Positions 39,619-47,647 of a DNA stretch of 50,208 nt are shown piece after piece. The notes beneath the pieces are model-generated. The model was not told the origin of the DNA and made no database searches. It saw nothing but the letters and a program-made list of their open reading frames with translations. Origin of the DNA: Synechococcus sp. AG-686-F08 (GTDB taxonomy: Bacteria; Cyanobacteriota; Cyanobacteriia; PCC-6307; Cyanobiaceae). A program made the position numbers and the translations under genes. Location: the NCBI GenBank assembly GCA_003210315.1, contig QCVQ01000009.1, positions 1 through 50,208 on the forward strand, written 5' to 3'. The first letter of the stretch is position 1, and the number at the start of each line of letters is the position of its first letter.

Positions 39619-39999
39619 AGCCAAAATGTAATCCCATTGTCCAACAATCTGCATCCACCTCAGCCGTCTGCTCCCGGGAGAGCAAGATCAGAAGCTTGCG
39701 GGGAGAACTAGCACGAGTCCCAAAACATGAATTAAGCCTGCTCACAAGCTTTTCGCACCTTTGTATGGATCGGTACAAACATGTTCGTAGCGATACATCA
39801 TGCTTAATTTGGCGGCGATGGCTGCTCACACAAGAACACATGACTGGGGAGCAAAGCCAAACTGCTCCTTTTTTATGCAAAAGCCAAAGAAAAATCAGGC
39901 AAAACAGGGTTTCACGATGGCATGCAAGGAGTGAAATGGTTTTTGATGCCCGACCACTCGGGACAAAAGCAAGAAACAACAGATCGACGCACAGAGGCC

Positions 40000-40028
40000 T
40001 TTACAAGCCGTTACAGAAGTGTTACAAT
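40000..40028 (+). promoter_or_regulatory. Sigma-70-type promoter for candidate sRNA 1
   Basis: TTTACA (40000-40005) and TACAAT (40023-40028) are separated by exactly 17 bases, close to the consensus -35 and -10. Transcription would start near 40035, just before the first stem of the candidate RNA. Confidence 0.65.
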
Positions 40029-40034
40029 GTACAA

Positions 40035-40123
40035 AGCGTTCCTTGGACGGGATCTGCAGAACGAAACCTCTGGGAAGAGGCTCTAACTCAAATAAAGGTC
40101 TCTGTGGAAAGAGATCTTTTTTT
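40035..40123 (+). ncRNA. Candidate small RNA 1 (TTGGACGGG loop)
   Basis: About 89 bases between a good promoter and a terminator. Stem 1 is CGTTC/GAACG (40037-40041 with 40059-40063) with a 17-base loop containing TTGGACGGGATC. Stem 2 is CCTCT/AGAGG (40067-40071 with 40076-40080) with a GGGA tetraloop. The third is the terminator, AGGTCTCT with AGAGATCT (40096-40103 and 40110-40117), then seven T. No open frame with coding features fits. The layout is that of a trans-acting RNA with an exposed loop. I do not recognise it as a named cyanobacterial RNA. Confidence 0.7.
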
Positions 40124-40180
40124 ATGCTCGTCAAAATTTCCTCTCTTCCCCAGAGCAGATCAGTGCTAGAAGACAGAATG

Positions 40181-40204
40181 AAGGCGAGAGGGCTCGCCTT
40201 TTTT
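40181..40204 (+). terminator. Strong terminator (end of possible RNA 2)
   Basis: AAGGCGAG pairs perfectly with CTCGCCTT (loop AGGG), followed by six T. The sequence right after it, ATGCTCG, also follows the terminator of RNA 1, which suggests a duplicated unit. The 5' end of any transcript ending here is not clear; the preceding 55 bases show no shared loop. Confidence 0.75.
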
Positions 40205-40281
40205 CATGCTCGACGCTCAATGGTTACAGCTATTGAGAACTTTTCTCACTAAACAAAGGCGAAGGAGACCCAAAATAGTTT

Positions 40282-40372
40282 TGTGACTCTTTGGACGGGG
40301 TCAACAGTCCCACAACCATCAATCTTTTGCGATTTAGAAGCCCGCGAAAGGTTGAGGGACTTTGCTTTTTTT
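40282..40372 (+). ncRNA. Candidate small RNA 3 (TTGGACGGG loop)
   Basis: A second unit with the same architecture. TGTGACT (40282-40288) pairs with AGT and CACA (40306-40308, 40311-40314; two-base bulge), leaving a 17-base loop that contains TTGGACGGGGTC. The terminator is GC-AAAG with CTTT-GC (one bulged G, nine-base loop) and seven T, ending at 40372. The two loops share eleven of twelve positions with RNA 1, while the stems differ in sequence; that is the pattern expected when loop identity and pairing are kept. No clear promoter was found, so the 5' end is approximate. Confidence 0.62.
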
Positions 40373-40390
40373 GATACAACGAATAGGAAG

Positions 40391-40408
40391 CCTAAACGTT
40401 AGGTTTTT
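40391..40408 (+). terminator. Second terminator downstream of sRNA 3
   Basis: CCTAA pairs with TTAGG (loop ACG), followed by five T. It probably backs up the terminator ending at 40372. Confidence 0.6.
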
Positions 40409-40434
40409 AAGTTCCCCGTCCAGGACCAGGACTG

Positions 40435-40460
40435 CCCCTACAGGAAGACACCTGTTGGGG
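40435..40460. repeat. Stem-loop in the sRNA cluster
   Basis: CCCC-T-ACAGG pairs with CCTGT-T-GGGG: nine pairs around one T/T mismatch, loop AAGACA. No T-run on either strand. It lies next to CCCCGTCCA (40414-40422), which is complementary to the shared sRNA loop. Further small stems follow up to 40500. Confidence 0.5.
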
Positions 40461-40819
40461 CTTGCCTGAATCACAGCAGTGCAGGGGCCCATCCTGCAAT
40501 GCTTAGCAATCTGAGAGGTAGAGCTTGCAGAGCTTGGTGAAGTGCTACTGCTGCCGAGTGTTGCAGGCAGCCACTTGTGGCAATGATCAACCAGTAATCA
40601 GTTACCGCACGTCCACATTGCTCAAGGTCTCCAAATCGATTAATGAATCCACCAAGATGTTTCAATGGAAGCACTGAAGTGAAATAATCACAAAGAGGCC
40701 TAGCTCAATGTCGAAGAACTAGAAATTAATTAGTGCTAGCTGAGAGTTGAATGATAAACTCATAAAAACCATAAAAAATAAAATTTCATATGGTTTAATA
40801 ATATTAGTAAATAAATAAA

Positions 40820-41161
40820 ATGAAAGATCTTGATCGCCTTCTATTAGGTTGTATTGCTGGTGGTTGCCTTGGCGCATCGACATTTTTCCTGTTAGATGCA
40901 CTATTAGCCGAACAGCCTGCCCATGCAATTGAGACTAGATCTGAAAGGGCATTGGAAACCCTTAACGAGGATTGGGGTTCAGAAAGCAAGAAGGAAAAAC
41001 TCAAAACACAGATTGCTCGTGAATGCGCAAGCGCTCGCTCAATTCGTGATCAGGCAATCGCATTGGCAGAACAAAGTAGGACAATTAATCAGAATCACTA
41101 CAAGCAAGCACTCGCTTTAACTCAGCGAGCCAATGCTTTATTGGCCAACAGATGCTCATAG
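40820..41161 (+). CDS. Small exported/anchored helical protein
   Basis: A 113-residue protein with an N-terminal hydrophobic segment (LLLGCIAGGCLGASTFFLLDALL, read as two parts about residues 7-30) ending in PAHA, which could be a signal-peptidase site. The rest is a long amphipathic helix pair with two Cys (ARECASA, LANRCS) that could be disulfide-linked. It is probably periplasmic or membrane-tethered. No family recognised; the coding pattern is convincing. Confidence 0.65.
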   Translation: MKDLDRLLLGCIAGGCLGASTFFLLDALLAEQPAHAIETRSERALETLNEDWGSESKKEKLKTQIARECASARSIRDQAIALAEQSRTINQNHYKQALALTQRANALLANRCS

Positions 41162-41340
41162 AAAAGAAATAAGCCCGTGGACTTTGAGACAGGAAGATCG
41201 CAAGAAAGCACCATGGGTGCTGAAGATTCTTGTATTACGTGGCGCTATGGCAACAGAGTGAATAGAATGGATTTTGGCCCTGGAAGCAAACAAGTCTAAA
41301 TCTCGGACTTCGCTCTTCTCATTTAACCTTGAATAAACTA

Positions 41341-41658
41341 ATGAACAAATCTATTTGGAAAGAGCATGCAACCATACACAAGCAAATATCTGAATTTACA
41401 CATTCAAACAAGGAAAAACCACATACACCATGGCATCAGCTTGAAAAAAGTCAACGAAGAGAAATCATTCGGCATAGACACAGCTGCAACAACTATACAA
41501 AGATACTTATAGGAATCTTTATTGCAAGTGTAGCGATAGCAGCTGTTGTATCAATGAAGAAAGAAGCTAAATCTGCGACAGCAGATCAACAAAATCTGAC
41601 ATCAATCGCGAAACATCAATTTAATTTAGACATGCCTATTGGAGAGACAAGCATTTAA
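41341..41658 (+). CDS. Small single-pass membrane protein
   Basis: A 105-residue protein from ATG 41341 (an in-frame TTG at 41329 adds four residues). A polar, His-rich, basic front of about 60 residues is followed by one membrane segment (ILIGIFIASVAIAAVVS) and a short polar tail. Probable topology is N-terminus inside. Function unknown. Confidence 0.55.
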   Translation: MNKSIWKEHATIHKQISEFTHSNKEKPHTPWHQLEKSQRREIIRHRHSCNNYTKILIGIFIASVAIAAVVSMKKEAKSATADQQNLTSIAKHQFNLDMPIGETSI

Positions 41659-41902
41659 AGGAAACATGTTCACACAACTATTTAGAATAGACTTGACCAA
41701 TACACGTCATGAACGATAAATACGTTTCCATTCCGTTTCAAATTGATAGAGAGTTCCCTTTTTACGATGCCTCGATACCAGTTTAAAACCTAATACGGAC
41801 AACTAGGGCATTGAAAATCCGAAATGTAAATGGATAGATTCAACAGACTAGAAGCAGGTCAACATTTTATAGTTCTGGCCTGAGGGGATCGATAAGACCC
41901 CG

Positions 41903-42787
41903 TCATCCCACAAGCTCCCGATGTTCGATTAATTTGGTTGCTAATAATTTTTTTGCTCGATCAACCTTCTGACGAACTCGTTCGCGACTGATTCCCATTT
42001 CGTTGGCGATTGACTGAAGACTCTCCTCATTCACAACATTACGACGCAACAATTCTTGATCGTTATTCAGAGCGATTTTTGCTTGGTCCCCAAGGCTTTT
42101 CTTCACTTCCTCCCACTGGAAATCATCGTAATTTACTGTTGATTGCTCATCACAAAGCATTTCAGAGAGGGTGGAACCATCTCTTTCGCTACCTAGCTTC
42201 ATATCTAAAGAGGCTGTTTTTTTAGCAACAACAGCGTGACGAAGATTCTTTAGCTGGGTACTGCTGACCTCAAGTAGCTCACAAATCTGCGTATCATTTA
42301 AGCCCTGCGGAAGTTGATTAAGCTTCAATAGAACCAGATTCATCGACGTAGGCACCCTGATCGTTGCAGCTGTCTGATCGATTGCCCTACTGATTGCTTG
42401 GCGGATCCACCAATACGCATAGGTGCTGAATTTATATCCCAACTCAGGATCAAACTTCTCGACTGCACGGTTAAGGCCGATGCAGCCTTCCTGAACCAGA
42501 TCGCCAAATTCCAATTGCCCGAGCTGGCGATGCAAGTACTTGCGGCTAACCGTGACCACCAACCTCAGATTGGCCTGAATCATTCGATCTTTGGCTCTTT
42601 TACCAGCTCGTTTTTGGCCAGGAGTTGCATTGGGTGAATGGCTGATCTTCACTGCCGTTCCAAGCGTGATCTCCTCCGCTGCTGTGAGCAATGGAGTTCG
42701 GCCCATCTCATCCAAGAATTGATCAATGTTGCCGTTGTCTGGGAAAGGCATCGAATTAAGAGGACTAGACAATCGGTTGGTGCGCAT
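41903..42787 (-). CDS. Group 2 RNA polymerase sigma factor (RpoD-like)
   Basis: A 294-residue sigma-70-type factor, shorter than the primary sigma and lacking its N-terminal 1.1 region, which is typical of cyanobacterial group 2 factors used in acclimation. Region 1.2 (IDQFLDEMGRTPLLTA), 2.1-2.4 (DLVQEGCIGLNRAVEKFDP, FSTYAYWWIRQAISRAI), region 3 and the 4.2 helix-turn-helix (SLQSIANEMGISRERVRQKV) are intact. ATG 42751 is an alternative start, twelve codons in. Target promoters cannot be read from the sequence. Confidence 0.94.
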   Translation of the reverse strand: MRTNRLSSPLNSMPFPDNGNIDQFLDEMGRTPLLTAAEEITLGTAVKISHSPNATPGQKRAGKRAKDRMIQANLRLVVTVSRKYLHRQLGQLEFGDLVQEGCIGLNRAVEKFDPELGYKFSTYAYWWIRQAISRAIDQTAATIRVPTSMNLVLLKLNQLPQGLNDTQICELLEVSSTQLKNLRHAVVAKKTASLDMKLGSERDGSTLSEMLCDEQSTVNYDDFQWEEVKKSLGDQAKIALNNDQELLRRNVVNEESLQSIANEMGISRERVRQKVDRAKKLLATKLIEHRELVG

Positions 42788-43139
42788 AGAGCTTTGCCCA
42801 TGCGGAGGAGTATTTCGGCGAGCTTGGATACGAAATCGCAGGTCAGATGGATACCGGCATTGGCATCAATTCGATCGCTGTATCCATGCAACAGCGGTGA
42901 CAGCTGTGAGCGTTAAACCACAACCTCCAGCTCGCAGCCATAGATGCTGATACAGACAGGTGTATAAGTCTCTGCTCAGAAAGACCCCACTGAACGGTTG
43001 CTGGAGTGAACTGCAGACGTTACTCAGCATGGAAGAGAGCAACTCCACAGCCTTCTCTTTTCACGAAACCACAAACCCTCTTGGATCAGGGCAAAGCCTG
43101 CAGGTCTTAGTGAAGGACTAACACTTAAGGAGTCTCTGG
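42788..43139. other. Intergenic region upstream of the sigma factor gene
   Basis: 352 bases holding the promoters of the divergent genes. A short open stretch at 42792-42900 on the plus strand (EEYFGELGYEIAGQ and on) reads like protein but has no start or ribosome binding site; it may be a remnant. No terminator seen. Confidence 0.4.
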
Positions 43140-43517
43140 TTGCTGAGTATGCGTCAATGTCAGGAGATCACACGGAATGCGATGACTATCAACTCAAGAA
43201 TTTTCTCAGGCACCATCAGGAAGACAGCATTAACAGCTGTTGTTTGCTTCGGAGTGATTGGAGTATCAGCTGTGGCCATAGCTCCGCCAGCTGAGGCGAA
43301 CCAACGCAACAGGCAGCTGCGCCGTGAAAACAGGCAATTACGTCGTGTCGTACGACATGACAGACGGGATTGGAATCGATATCGCCGTAATAGGTATAGC
43401 AATGGAAGAGTTGACGGTTACAGGCCACTTCGTCCTGCCTACGCCTATGGATATGGCTACAGGGATGGAGCCAGGTATTACCGTCCCTCAGGCTTCCATG
43501 TGCAAATAGGAATTTGA
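43140..43517 (+). CDS. Secreted Arg/Tyr-rich protein
   Basis: A 125-residue exported protein. TTG 43140 is favoured because AAGGAG (43127-43132) lies seven bases upstream; later ATGs (43149, 43182) have no comparable site. The signal peptide (ALTAVVCFGVIGVSAVAIA, cleavage near PPAEA) is followed by a repeat NRQLRRENRQLRR, a stretch dense in Arg and Asp, and a Tyr/Gly-rich end (YAYGYGYRDGARYY). Such composition suggests binding to a polyanion or surface association. No enzyme motif. Similar short secreted Arg-rich proteins occur in marine Synechococcus. Confidence 0.7.
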   Translation: MLSMRQCQEITRNAMTINSRIFSGTIRKTALTAVVCFGVIGVSAVAIAPPAEANQRNRQLRRENRQLRRVVRHDRRDWNRYRRNRYSNGRVDGYRPLRPAYAYGYGYRDGARYYRPSGFHVQIGI

Positions 43518-43532
43518 TCTAAAATAAGAATC

Positions 43533-43571
43533 CATGCCGTGGGCTCACCTTGTCACAGGAGCCCAGGCATG
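43533..43571. repeat. Strong stem-loop after the Arg/Tyr-rich gene
   Basis: CATGCC-(G)-TGGGCTC pairs with GAGCCCA-GGCATG: thirteen pairs, one bulged G, loop of twelve bases, 15 bases after the stop. No T-run, so it is a terminator without U-tract or a stabilising structure. Confidence 0.55.
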
Positions 43572-44037
43572 CAAGTCCAAGTCTTCCAGGGTGCAGCATG
43601 GGCTACTTGCTTAATCCAGAGAAACTTTGACTTCACGTATGTTTCTCAACAGCTAGGCAAGAAGGGACATCTTTTTCATCGATGATGTAGCCATTGGGTC
43701 ATATGCAATTGCAGAAGCCAAGGGATGAAGCAACACACAATCAGCACAGAGCTGTAAAGCGGTGGAATCAAGGCCTTGCAAAGGGAAAAAAGACGTAATT
43801 GATAGACAGTCACAGCTAGGGGGAGCGATCAGAGTGAAGATACAGTTCTACTCTATTCCTTGAAATATGGTGCAAGAAGGTTATAAATTCCTAGTCAACC
43901 AAAAAACCTCAAATTACAGACAACACTCAAATAAAAAAATCAGAATCATTACATAGAGAGTATGCGGAGAACCGATGACTAAGACGCTGACCCACTGACC
44001 TCTAAAGTTTTAGCCATTGACACCTTCATAACTCCTA
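43572..44037. other. Intergenic, no supported gene
   Basis: 466 bases after the stem-loop, AT-rich towards the end, without credible open frames or further structures. It contains the promoter region of the YbjQ-like gene. Confidence 0.5.
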
Positions 44038-44394
44038 ATGCTTATTACAACAACACCCACAGTGGAAGGGAGAAACATCATTCACTACCGGGGTCTTGTA
44101 ACGGGGGAAGCAATCATCGGTGCCAATATTTTTCGAGACATGCTTGCAAGTATGAGAGACATCATCGGTGGTCGGTCTCGAGCGTATGAGCAAGCGCTGG
44201 AGAAAGCACGGCAAGTAGCAACAGATGAAATGGTGGAAAGAGCAACAATAATGAAAGCCAATGCAGTGATCGGGGTTGATATTGATTACGAGGTATTCGG
44301 GGAGGGAGGCATAATGATGGTGTCCCTCAGTGGCACAGCTGTACTTTTAAGCGGAGAAATACCCCAAGTCAAATTACCAACAACTATAGAATAA
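44038..44394 (+). CDS. YbjQ/UPF0145 family protein
   Basis: A 118-residue cytoplasmic protein of the YbjQ (DUF74, 'heavy-metal-binding') family, which assembles as a pentameric ring; the function is not settled. Diagnostic parts are [18 protein letters not shown] (about 18-35), [18 protein letters not shown] (about 42-59) and [19 protein letters not shown] (about 76-94). Length is normal (about 105-120). It stands alone, with no neighbouring partner. Confidence 0.92.
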   Translation: MLITTTPTVEGRNIIHYRGLVTGEAIIGANIFRDMLASMRDIIGGRSRAYEQALEKARQVATDEMVERATIMKANAVIGVDIDYEVFGEGGIMMVSLSGTAVLLSGEIPQVKLPTTIE

Positions 44395-44605
44395 TAGGTC
44401 AGATGCTAACCCCTTGAAAGACCAAAAAGAGGAAAAAATAAGAGCCTTCAACCAATCACTAAAAAATTTATCGTCACAACAAAACTCATTTAGGAATACA
44501 TAGCCAACTTTTAAAGAATTAAACATTTATTTAGATCAATGCACTTCGCTAAACAGGGCTGAACAGATAGATTTTGGAAACTCTGGCTAGAACCTGATTC
44601 GCTGA

Positions 44606-44878
44606 TCAGGATCTGTTGGCAGGTTTAAAGCCTGGTCCTGGAGCGACAGGAGTTCCACCATTACAGAAATTAGAAGCAAAAACTTCTTTATCTTGAATCG
44701 TCCAGTCGGGTTTGTTGGCTTGATACCAGGAAAGGCTGTCCGTATAGCAGGTGTTCCAACGTGCCGAATGCTGAGCGATAGGTCGAAGTGATATCGCAAC
44801 TGAAACAGAACTCACTGTTGCAACAACAGCCAAAACAGGGAACAGGTGAGCGTTAATCATCTCGCGTGCTTGGGACAT
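44606..44878 (-). CDS. Small exported Cys-pair protein
   Basis: A 90-residue precursor with a hydrophobic N-terminus (HLFPVLAVVATVSSVSVAI) that serves as signal or anchor. The exterior part has NTCYTDSLSWYQANKP and ASNFCNGGTPVAPGPG, a Cys pair separated by about 28 residues and a Trp-rich core. ATG 44860 is an alternative start. I recall similar short proteins ending in an NFCNGG-type motif in marine Synechococcus; function unknown. Confidence 0.65.
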   Translation of the reverse strand: MSQAREMINAHLFPVLAVVATVSSVSVAISLRPIAQHSARWNTCYTDSLSWYQANKPDWTIQDKEVFASNFCNGGTPVAPGPGFKPANRS

Positions 44879-45317
44879 GAATGGGGGATTCGGTTACGAC
44901 CATTCTCACCACAAGGCTCGAATCAAAACCACATACGGTCATTGACGAACATGATTCCACGGATGAAACCAGCTGGACTGCGTGAAGTGATCCTGTCCAT
45001 CCATGGACTGAAAAGCCATTGCTTTGCAAGGGATGCGAGAAACCAATAGAAGGAAAGAGTGGTCAAACAAAAGAAAACCCCGCCAAAGGCAGGGTTTCTT
45101 GACTTCTTTTTGGGAGTGTTACCTAGTTGCCACTCCGTGAAGAAGCCCTCCTCACAGATTTATTGTGCTTCTCAGCTGGCACTGTGCCAGTGATCGTCAA
45201 CACTTGATTGACTGGCACAAGATTGAATGAGTCGATAAGTGCCAAGCGGCTTACGAAGGTTAGAAAGACTCCAAGCATCTACGGTTTGCTTTGGTCCAAT
45301 CAAAGAAGAGTGAATCG
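44879..45317. other. Intergenic region, one terminator
   Basis: 439 bases between the small exported protein and the nuclease gene. It holds the stem-loop at 45075-45097 and nothing else that can be supported. Confidence 0.5.
45075..45097 (-). terminator. Terminator of the nuclease gene
   Basis: AAACCC-C-GCC pairs with GGC-A-GGGTTT (loop AAA, one internal mismatch). On the minus strand it is followed by a T-rich tract (TTTTCTTTT), which suits the nuclease gene upstream on that strand. It could also work in the other direction. Confidence 0.7.
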
Positions 45318-45755
45318 TCAGAAGCGCGCAGTCCACGCGCATAGTGAGGAGTATCGCTGAGAGATCAATGCGTGGCCATTGGCAACTTGCTGCTGCCCAA
45401 CGTTCCTGTTTTCAACGAAAAGCTCCGCAATGGTTCGACCATATCGATCCGTAGTAATACGGCGAATACCAACTAATCGGCCTAAAACTAAAGCCCTCAA
45501 ATTTTCAGCGGATCGCTCGGAAGAGGAGTTGTCATAAGCAGTAGGACGCATCTTGGTGGCCCTCAAGCGAGGACGATTTTTTATTTCAGGAGCATCTATA
45601 CAAGCCAACCTGACTTTTTCAGCGTCAGTGGTCGTACACGTGTCCCCGTCGTAACACCCCTGAAAACGAACGAGAGGCAGGCTTTGGTCACTAGCTCTTA
45701 TAGCGCCAGCGTGAAGCGACAGTAGTGAGATAATGAATGGAAGCAATGTGGCCAT
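45318..45755 (-). CDS. Thermonuclease-family (SNase-like) secreted nuclease
   Basis: A 145-residue exported nuclease of the staphylococcal nuclease family. A signal peptide (LLPFIISLLSLHAGAI, cleavage near ASD) leads to the OB-fold core. Motifs: DGDTC (Ca-binding Asp), RLACIDAPE (Arg and the acidic active-site residues), and DRYGRTIAELF with the second catalytic Arg. The end (NGHALISQRYSSLCA) is shorter than in some relatives but complete. It probably degrades DNA/RNA outside the cytoplasm, giving phosphate or nucleosides; that role is inference. Confidence 0.9.
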   Translation of the reverse strand: MATLLPFIISLLSLHAGAIRASDQSLPLVRFQGCYDGDTCTTTDAEKVRLACIDAPEIKNRPRLRATKMRPTAYDNSSSERSAENLRALVLGRLVGIRRITTDRYGRTIAELFVENRNVGQQQVANGHALISQRYSSLCAWTARF

Positions 45756-45808
45756 AAAACCATTCTCACCAAGAACGCTGACTTCACATCATGATCTTAG
45801 AAAATCAT

Positions 45809-45970
45809 CTACCTTGCGCTGAACTTGTCAATCGATGGCCTGAACCTTGATCCCAAGATCGGTATCAAGCCACCATTGCATGACAGGGTTTGAGCATCAA
45901 AGGTCAACGAGATGTCGCCGAGACCTACTTGGAGGTGGAGGCCCAATAGCGACGGTAGATCGACTGAGTT
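45809..45970 (-). pseudogene. Possible protein remnant (transposase-like N-terminus)
   Basis: A 53-codon open stretch without ATG, preceded by a stop, reads LLGLHLQVGLGDISLTFDAQ then TLSCNGGLIPILGSRF. The pattern of a strand followed by S-x-GG and a hydrophobic run is reminiscent of the start of IS1380-type transposases, but the resemblance is weak and from memory. There are no inverted repeats or the rest of a transposase nearby. It may be chance. Confidence 0.25.
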
Positions 45971-46351
45971 TTAGGAGGCGCGATAAGAACAGTCATAGCG
46001 TTGCTTGTTTTGACTAATTCATAGCTAGCTGGAACAACTTACACAGGCAAGTAGTGATTGACACAAAACTAGAGACATTGGAAATTTTTAAGATTCGAAA
46101 GGTTGACTGAATGCATAAATTGATAGTGTGTCAGTCGGCCATCAGTTTCCAAGTTGTACTTACAAAACCTAATATTCAGAATCAGGGCAAACAAAGTCGT
46201 GTTTTGAGGATCCTACCAAGTTGCTTCGATTCGTACCTGCGTTCCTAAAAACCTAAACCACGAGTTAGAAGGGAATAACTTCACATCACACACGTCAACG
46301 AGGGGCTGTGGTCCAGAATTCTATTGAGCCAACTCAAAGGAACTGAATCGA
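45971..46351. other. Intergenic, no supported gene
   Basis: 381 AT-rich bases without credible coding frames or strong structures; probably promoter and leader of the small gene at 46352. Confidence 0.45.
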
Positions 46352-46558
46352 ATGGAAAATTTTGTCGATGTACGACTCAGCGCGGAAGAGGCAGAACTGA
46401 TAGATTTTGCTCTAGATCTTGTGGTTGATGCTTATGGCAGGAACCTGGAACAAGGCGGAATCGTTGATCAACTCAAGGAAAAATACAGAGGAACGGATGC
46501 CAGGGCTTTTGTTGATCAGCTACGCAGACGCTGCTACATCGCCACGGATCTTGACTAA
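46352..46558 (+). CDS. Small conserved acidic protein
   Basis: A 68-residue soluble helical protein. ATG 46352 follows AAAGGAA at nine bases. It reads VDVRLSAEEAELIDFALDL, then VVDAYGRNLEQGGIVDQLKE, and a basic end (QLRRRCYIATD). Helical pattern and ribosome binding site support a real gene. Family not recognised. Confidence 0.65.
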   Translation: MENFVDVRLSAEEAELIDFALDLVVDAYGRNLEQGGIVDQLKEKYRGTDARAFVDQLRRRCYIATDLD

Positions 46559-47071
46559 ACGTCGACAAGCATGAATGACCTTAGAGTCACATCACACTGA
46601 TTTAATCGAAGTTAAGATGATCCCGATAAGATCGGGGACTTCAAGGGGTATCAAGACAGATAAGCTTGCCTGTCTAATACCATTTACCTACTCAACAAGA
46701 AAGGCATATTATCGCCATCAAGCAAATCTTACATGGGCCCCACAAAGAATGGCTAAAAATATTCAACAAACGTCTGGAAGAATCGTTTATTTTAAATCTA
46801 CAATAAGACACATACATCAAAATGCTCACATATCAAAAGAGAGGTGCTTTATCCAAATCCACGCCTAGAATCAGGAAGTCAATAAAAGCCAAAGAGAATA
46901 CACCAATGCAAATAATTTGCAAACGGCCAACAACTAAACCCCATTAGCAACTGGAAAACATACATAAAAGTGCAAACTTAAACACACAAATAAAATCATA
47001 CAGAAGTATCAAATCAAACCATTGGGTAAATTCCTTCTACACCGGTAGTCATTCTTCGGTTTTGATGTGAA
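46559..47071. other. Intergenic, no supported gene
   Basis: About 510 bases, strongly AT-rich in the second half. A 97-residue frame (46575-46868) lacks a ribosome binding site and looks random. Nothing else supported. Confidence 0.45.
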
Positions 47072-47100
47072 CACTTTGCTTGCCGTAGGCAAGCAAAGTG
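47072..47100. repeat. Perfect 13-bp inverted repeat upstream of a small gene
   Basis: CACTTTGCTTGCC and GGCAAGCAAAGTG pair perfectly with loop GTA, ending 32 bases before the ATG at 47133. No T-run on either side. It could be an operator-like site, a 5'-UTR hairpin or a terminator lacking a U-tract. Confidence 0.6.
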
Positions 47101-47132
47101 CGAGAAGATATGGTCAATAAGTAAAATTACTC

Positions 47133-47366
47133 ATGGTTGATATTGAGCGGCTTACCCCTGATGGATGGAAGCCAAGTGCGTGTCAGGAAGATATTCATGC
47201 TGCAGTCAGTCATGCGAAAGAACTTTGCAAGGAAGAACCCTCCACCTATAGAGTTCTACGCAACAACGATTTGATCTGTTTAGTACGACAACAGGGCATA
47301 ATCTGGATCAACGCAAGCTCAGAAGTGATGGGAGAAACCAAAATTGAGAAAACTGTGTCGGTCTGA
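47133..47366 (+). CDS. Small hypothetical protein
   Basis: A 77-residue soluble protein: DIERLTPDGWKPSACQED, a helix (AAVSHAKELCKEEP), then strands (YRVLRNNDLICLVRQQGIIW). The beta-alpha-beta layout is coherent. No signal peptide. It is preceded by a perfect hairpin. Family unknown. Confidence 0.6.
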   Translation: MVDIERLTPDGWKPSACQEDIHAAVSHAKELCKEEPSTYRVLRNNDLICLVRQQGIIWINASSEVMGETKIEKTVSV

Positions 47367-47647
47367 CGACAGCTGACGGCTAGCTCCTCGAGACTCTGAG
47401 ATAAAACCGTTTCGGGGATCTTCTACCATCTAGCAAGAGCTTCAAATTACAGGATTGAAACAACAATCACATTCAGAAATCATTCATTATAAGTTCTCTA
47501 CTTAACAGATGATTGACGATAGCCTCAACACCTGAATTACAGTCCTTGGATGCTTAACGAATTCAAAATTAAACCATTCCAAATTATAAACTATTCAGCA
47601 AAAGCGCGTATTGACGAGTACATTACTGTTTAATCAATCATTAGTTC

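Larger units (their letters stand above)
39619..40819. other. Gene-free region with candidate sRNA cluster
   Basis: 1.2 kb without a supported protein gene. Several open frames on both strands cross the promoter, stems and terminators of the candidate RNAs and have no ribosome binding sites. The region from 40500 to 40819 shows nothing further apart from AT-rich sequence before the next gene. Confidence 0.55.

Noticed and set aside
40035-40123. Glutamine riboswitch (glnA motif), because of CGTTC..GGACGG..GAACG
   Set aside because: The conserved E-loop part (AAGTAGG) and the second stem are missing, and the unit ends in a terminator with no downstream gene. The sister unit lacks CGTTC.
39696-40169. 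157-residue plus-strand open frame
   Set aside because: It crosses the promoter, stems and terminator of the first candidate sRNA, has no ribosome binding site and an erratic composition.
40471-40674. 67-residue minus-strand frame
   Set aside because: Leu/Ala-rich, overlaps stem structures, no ribosome binding site.
42792-42900. Short protein-like stretch upstream of the sigma factor
   Set aside because: No start codon or ribosome binding site and only 36 codons; too short to support.
46575-46868. 97-residue plus-strand frame
   Set aside because: Starts immediately after another gene without ribosome binding site; composition looks random.
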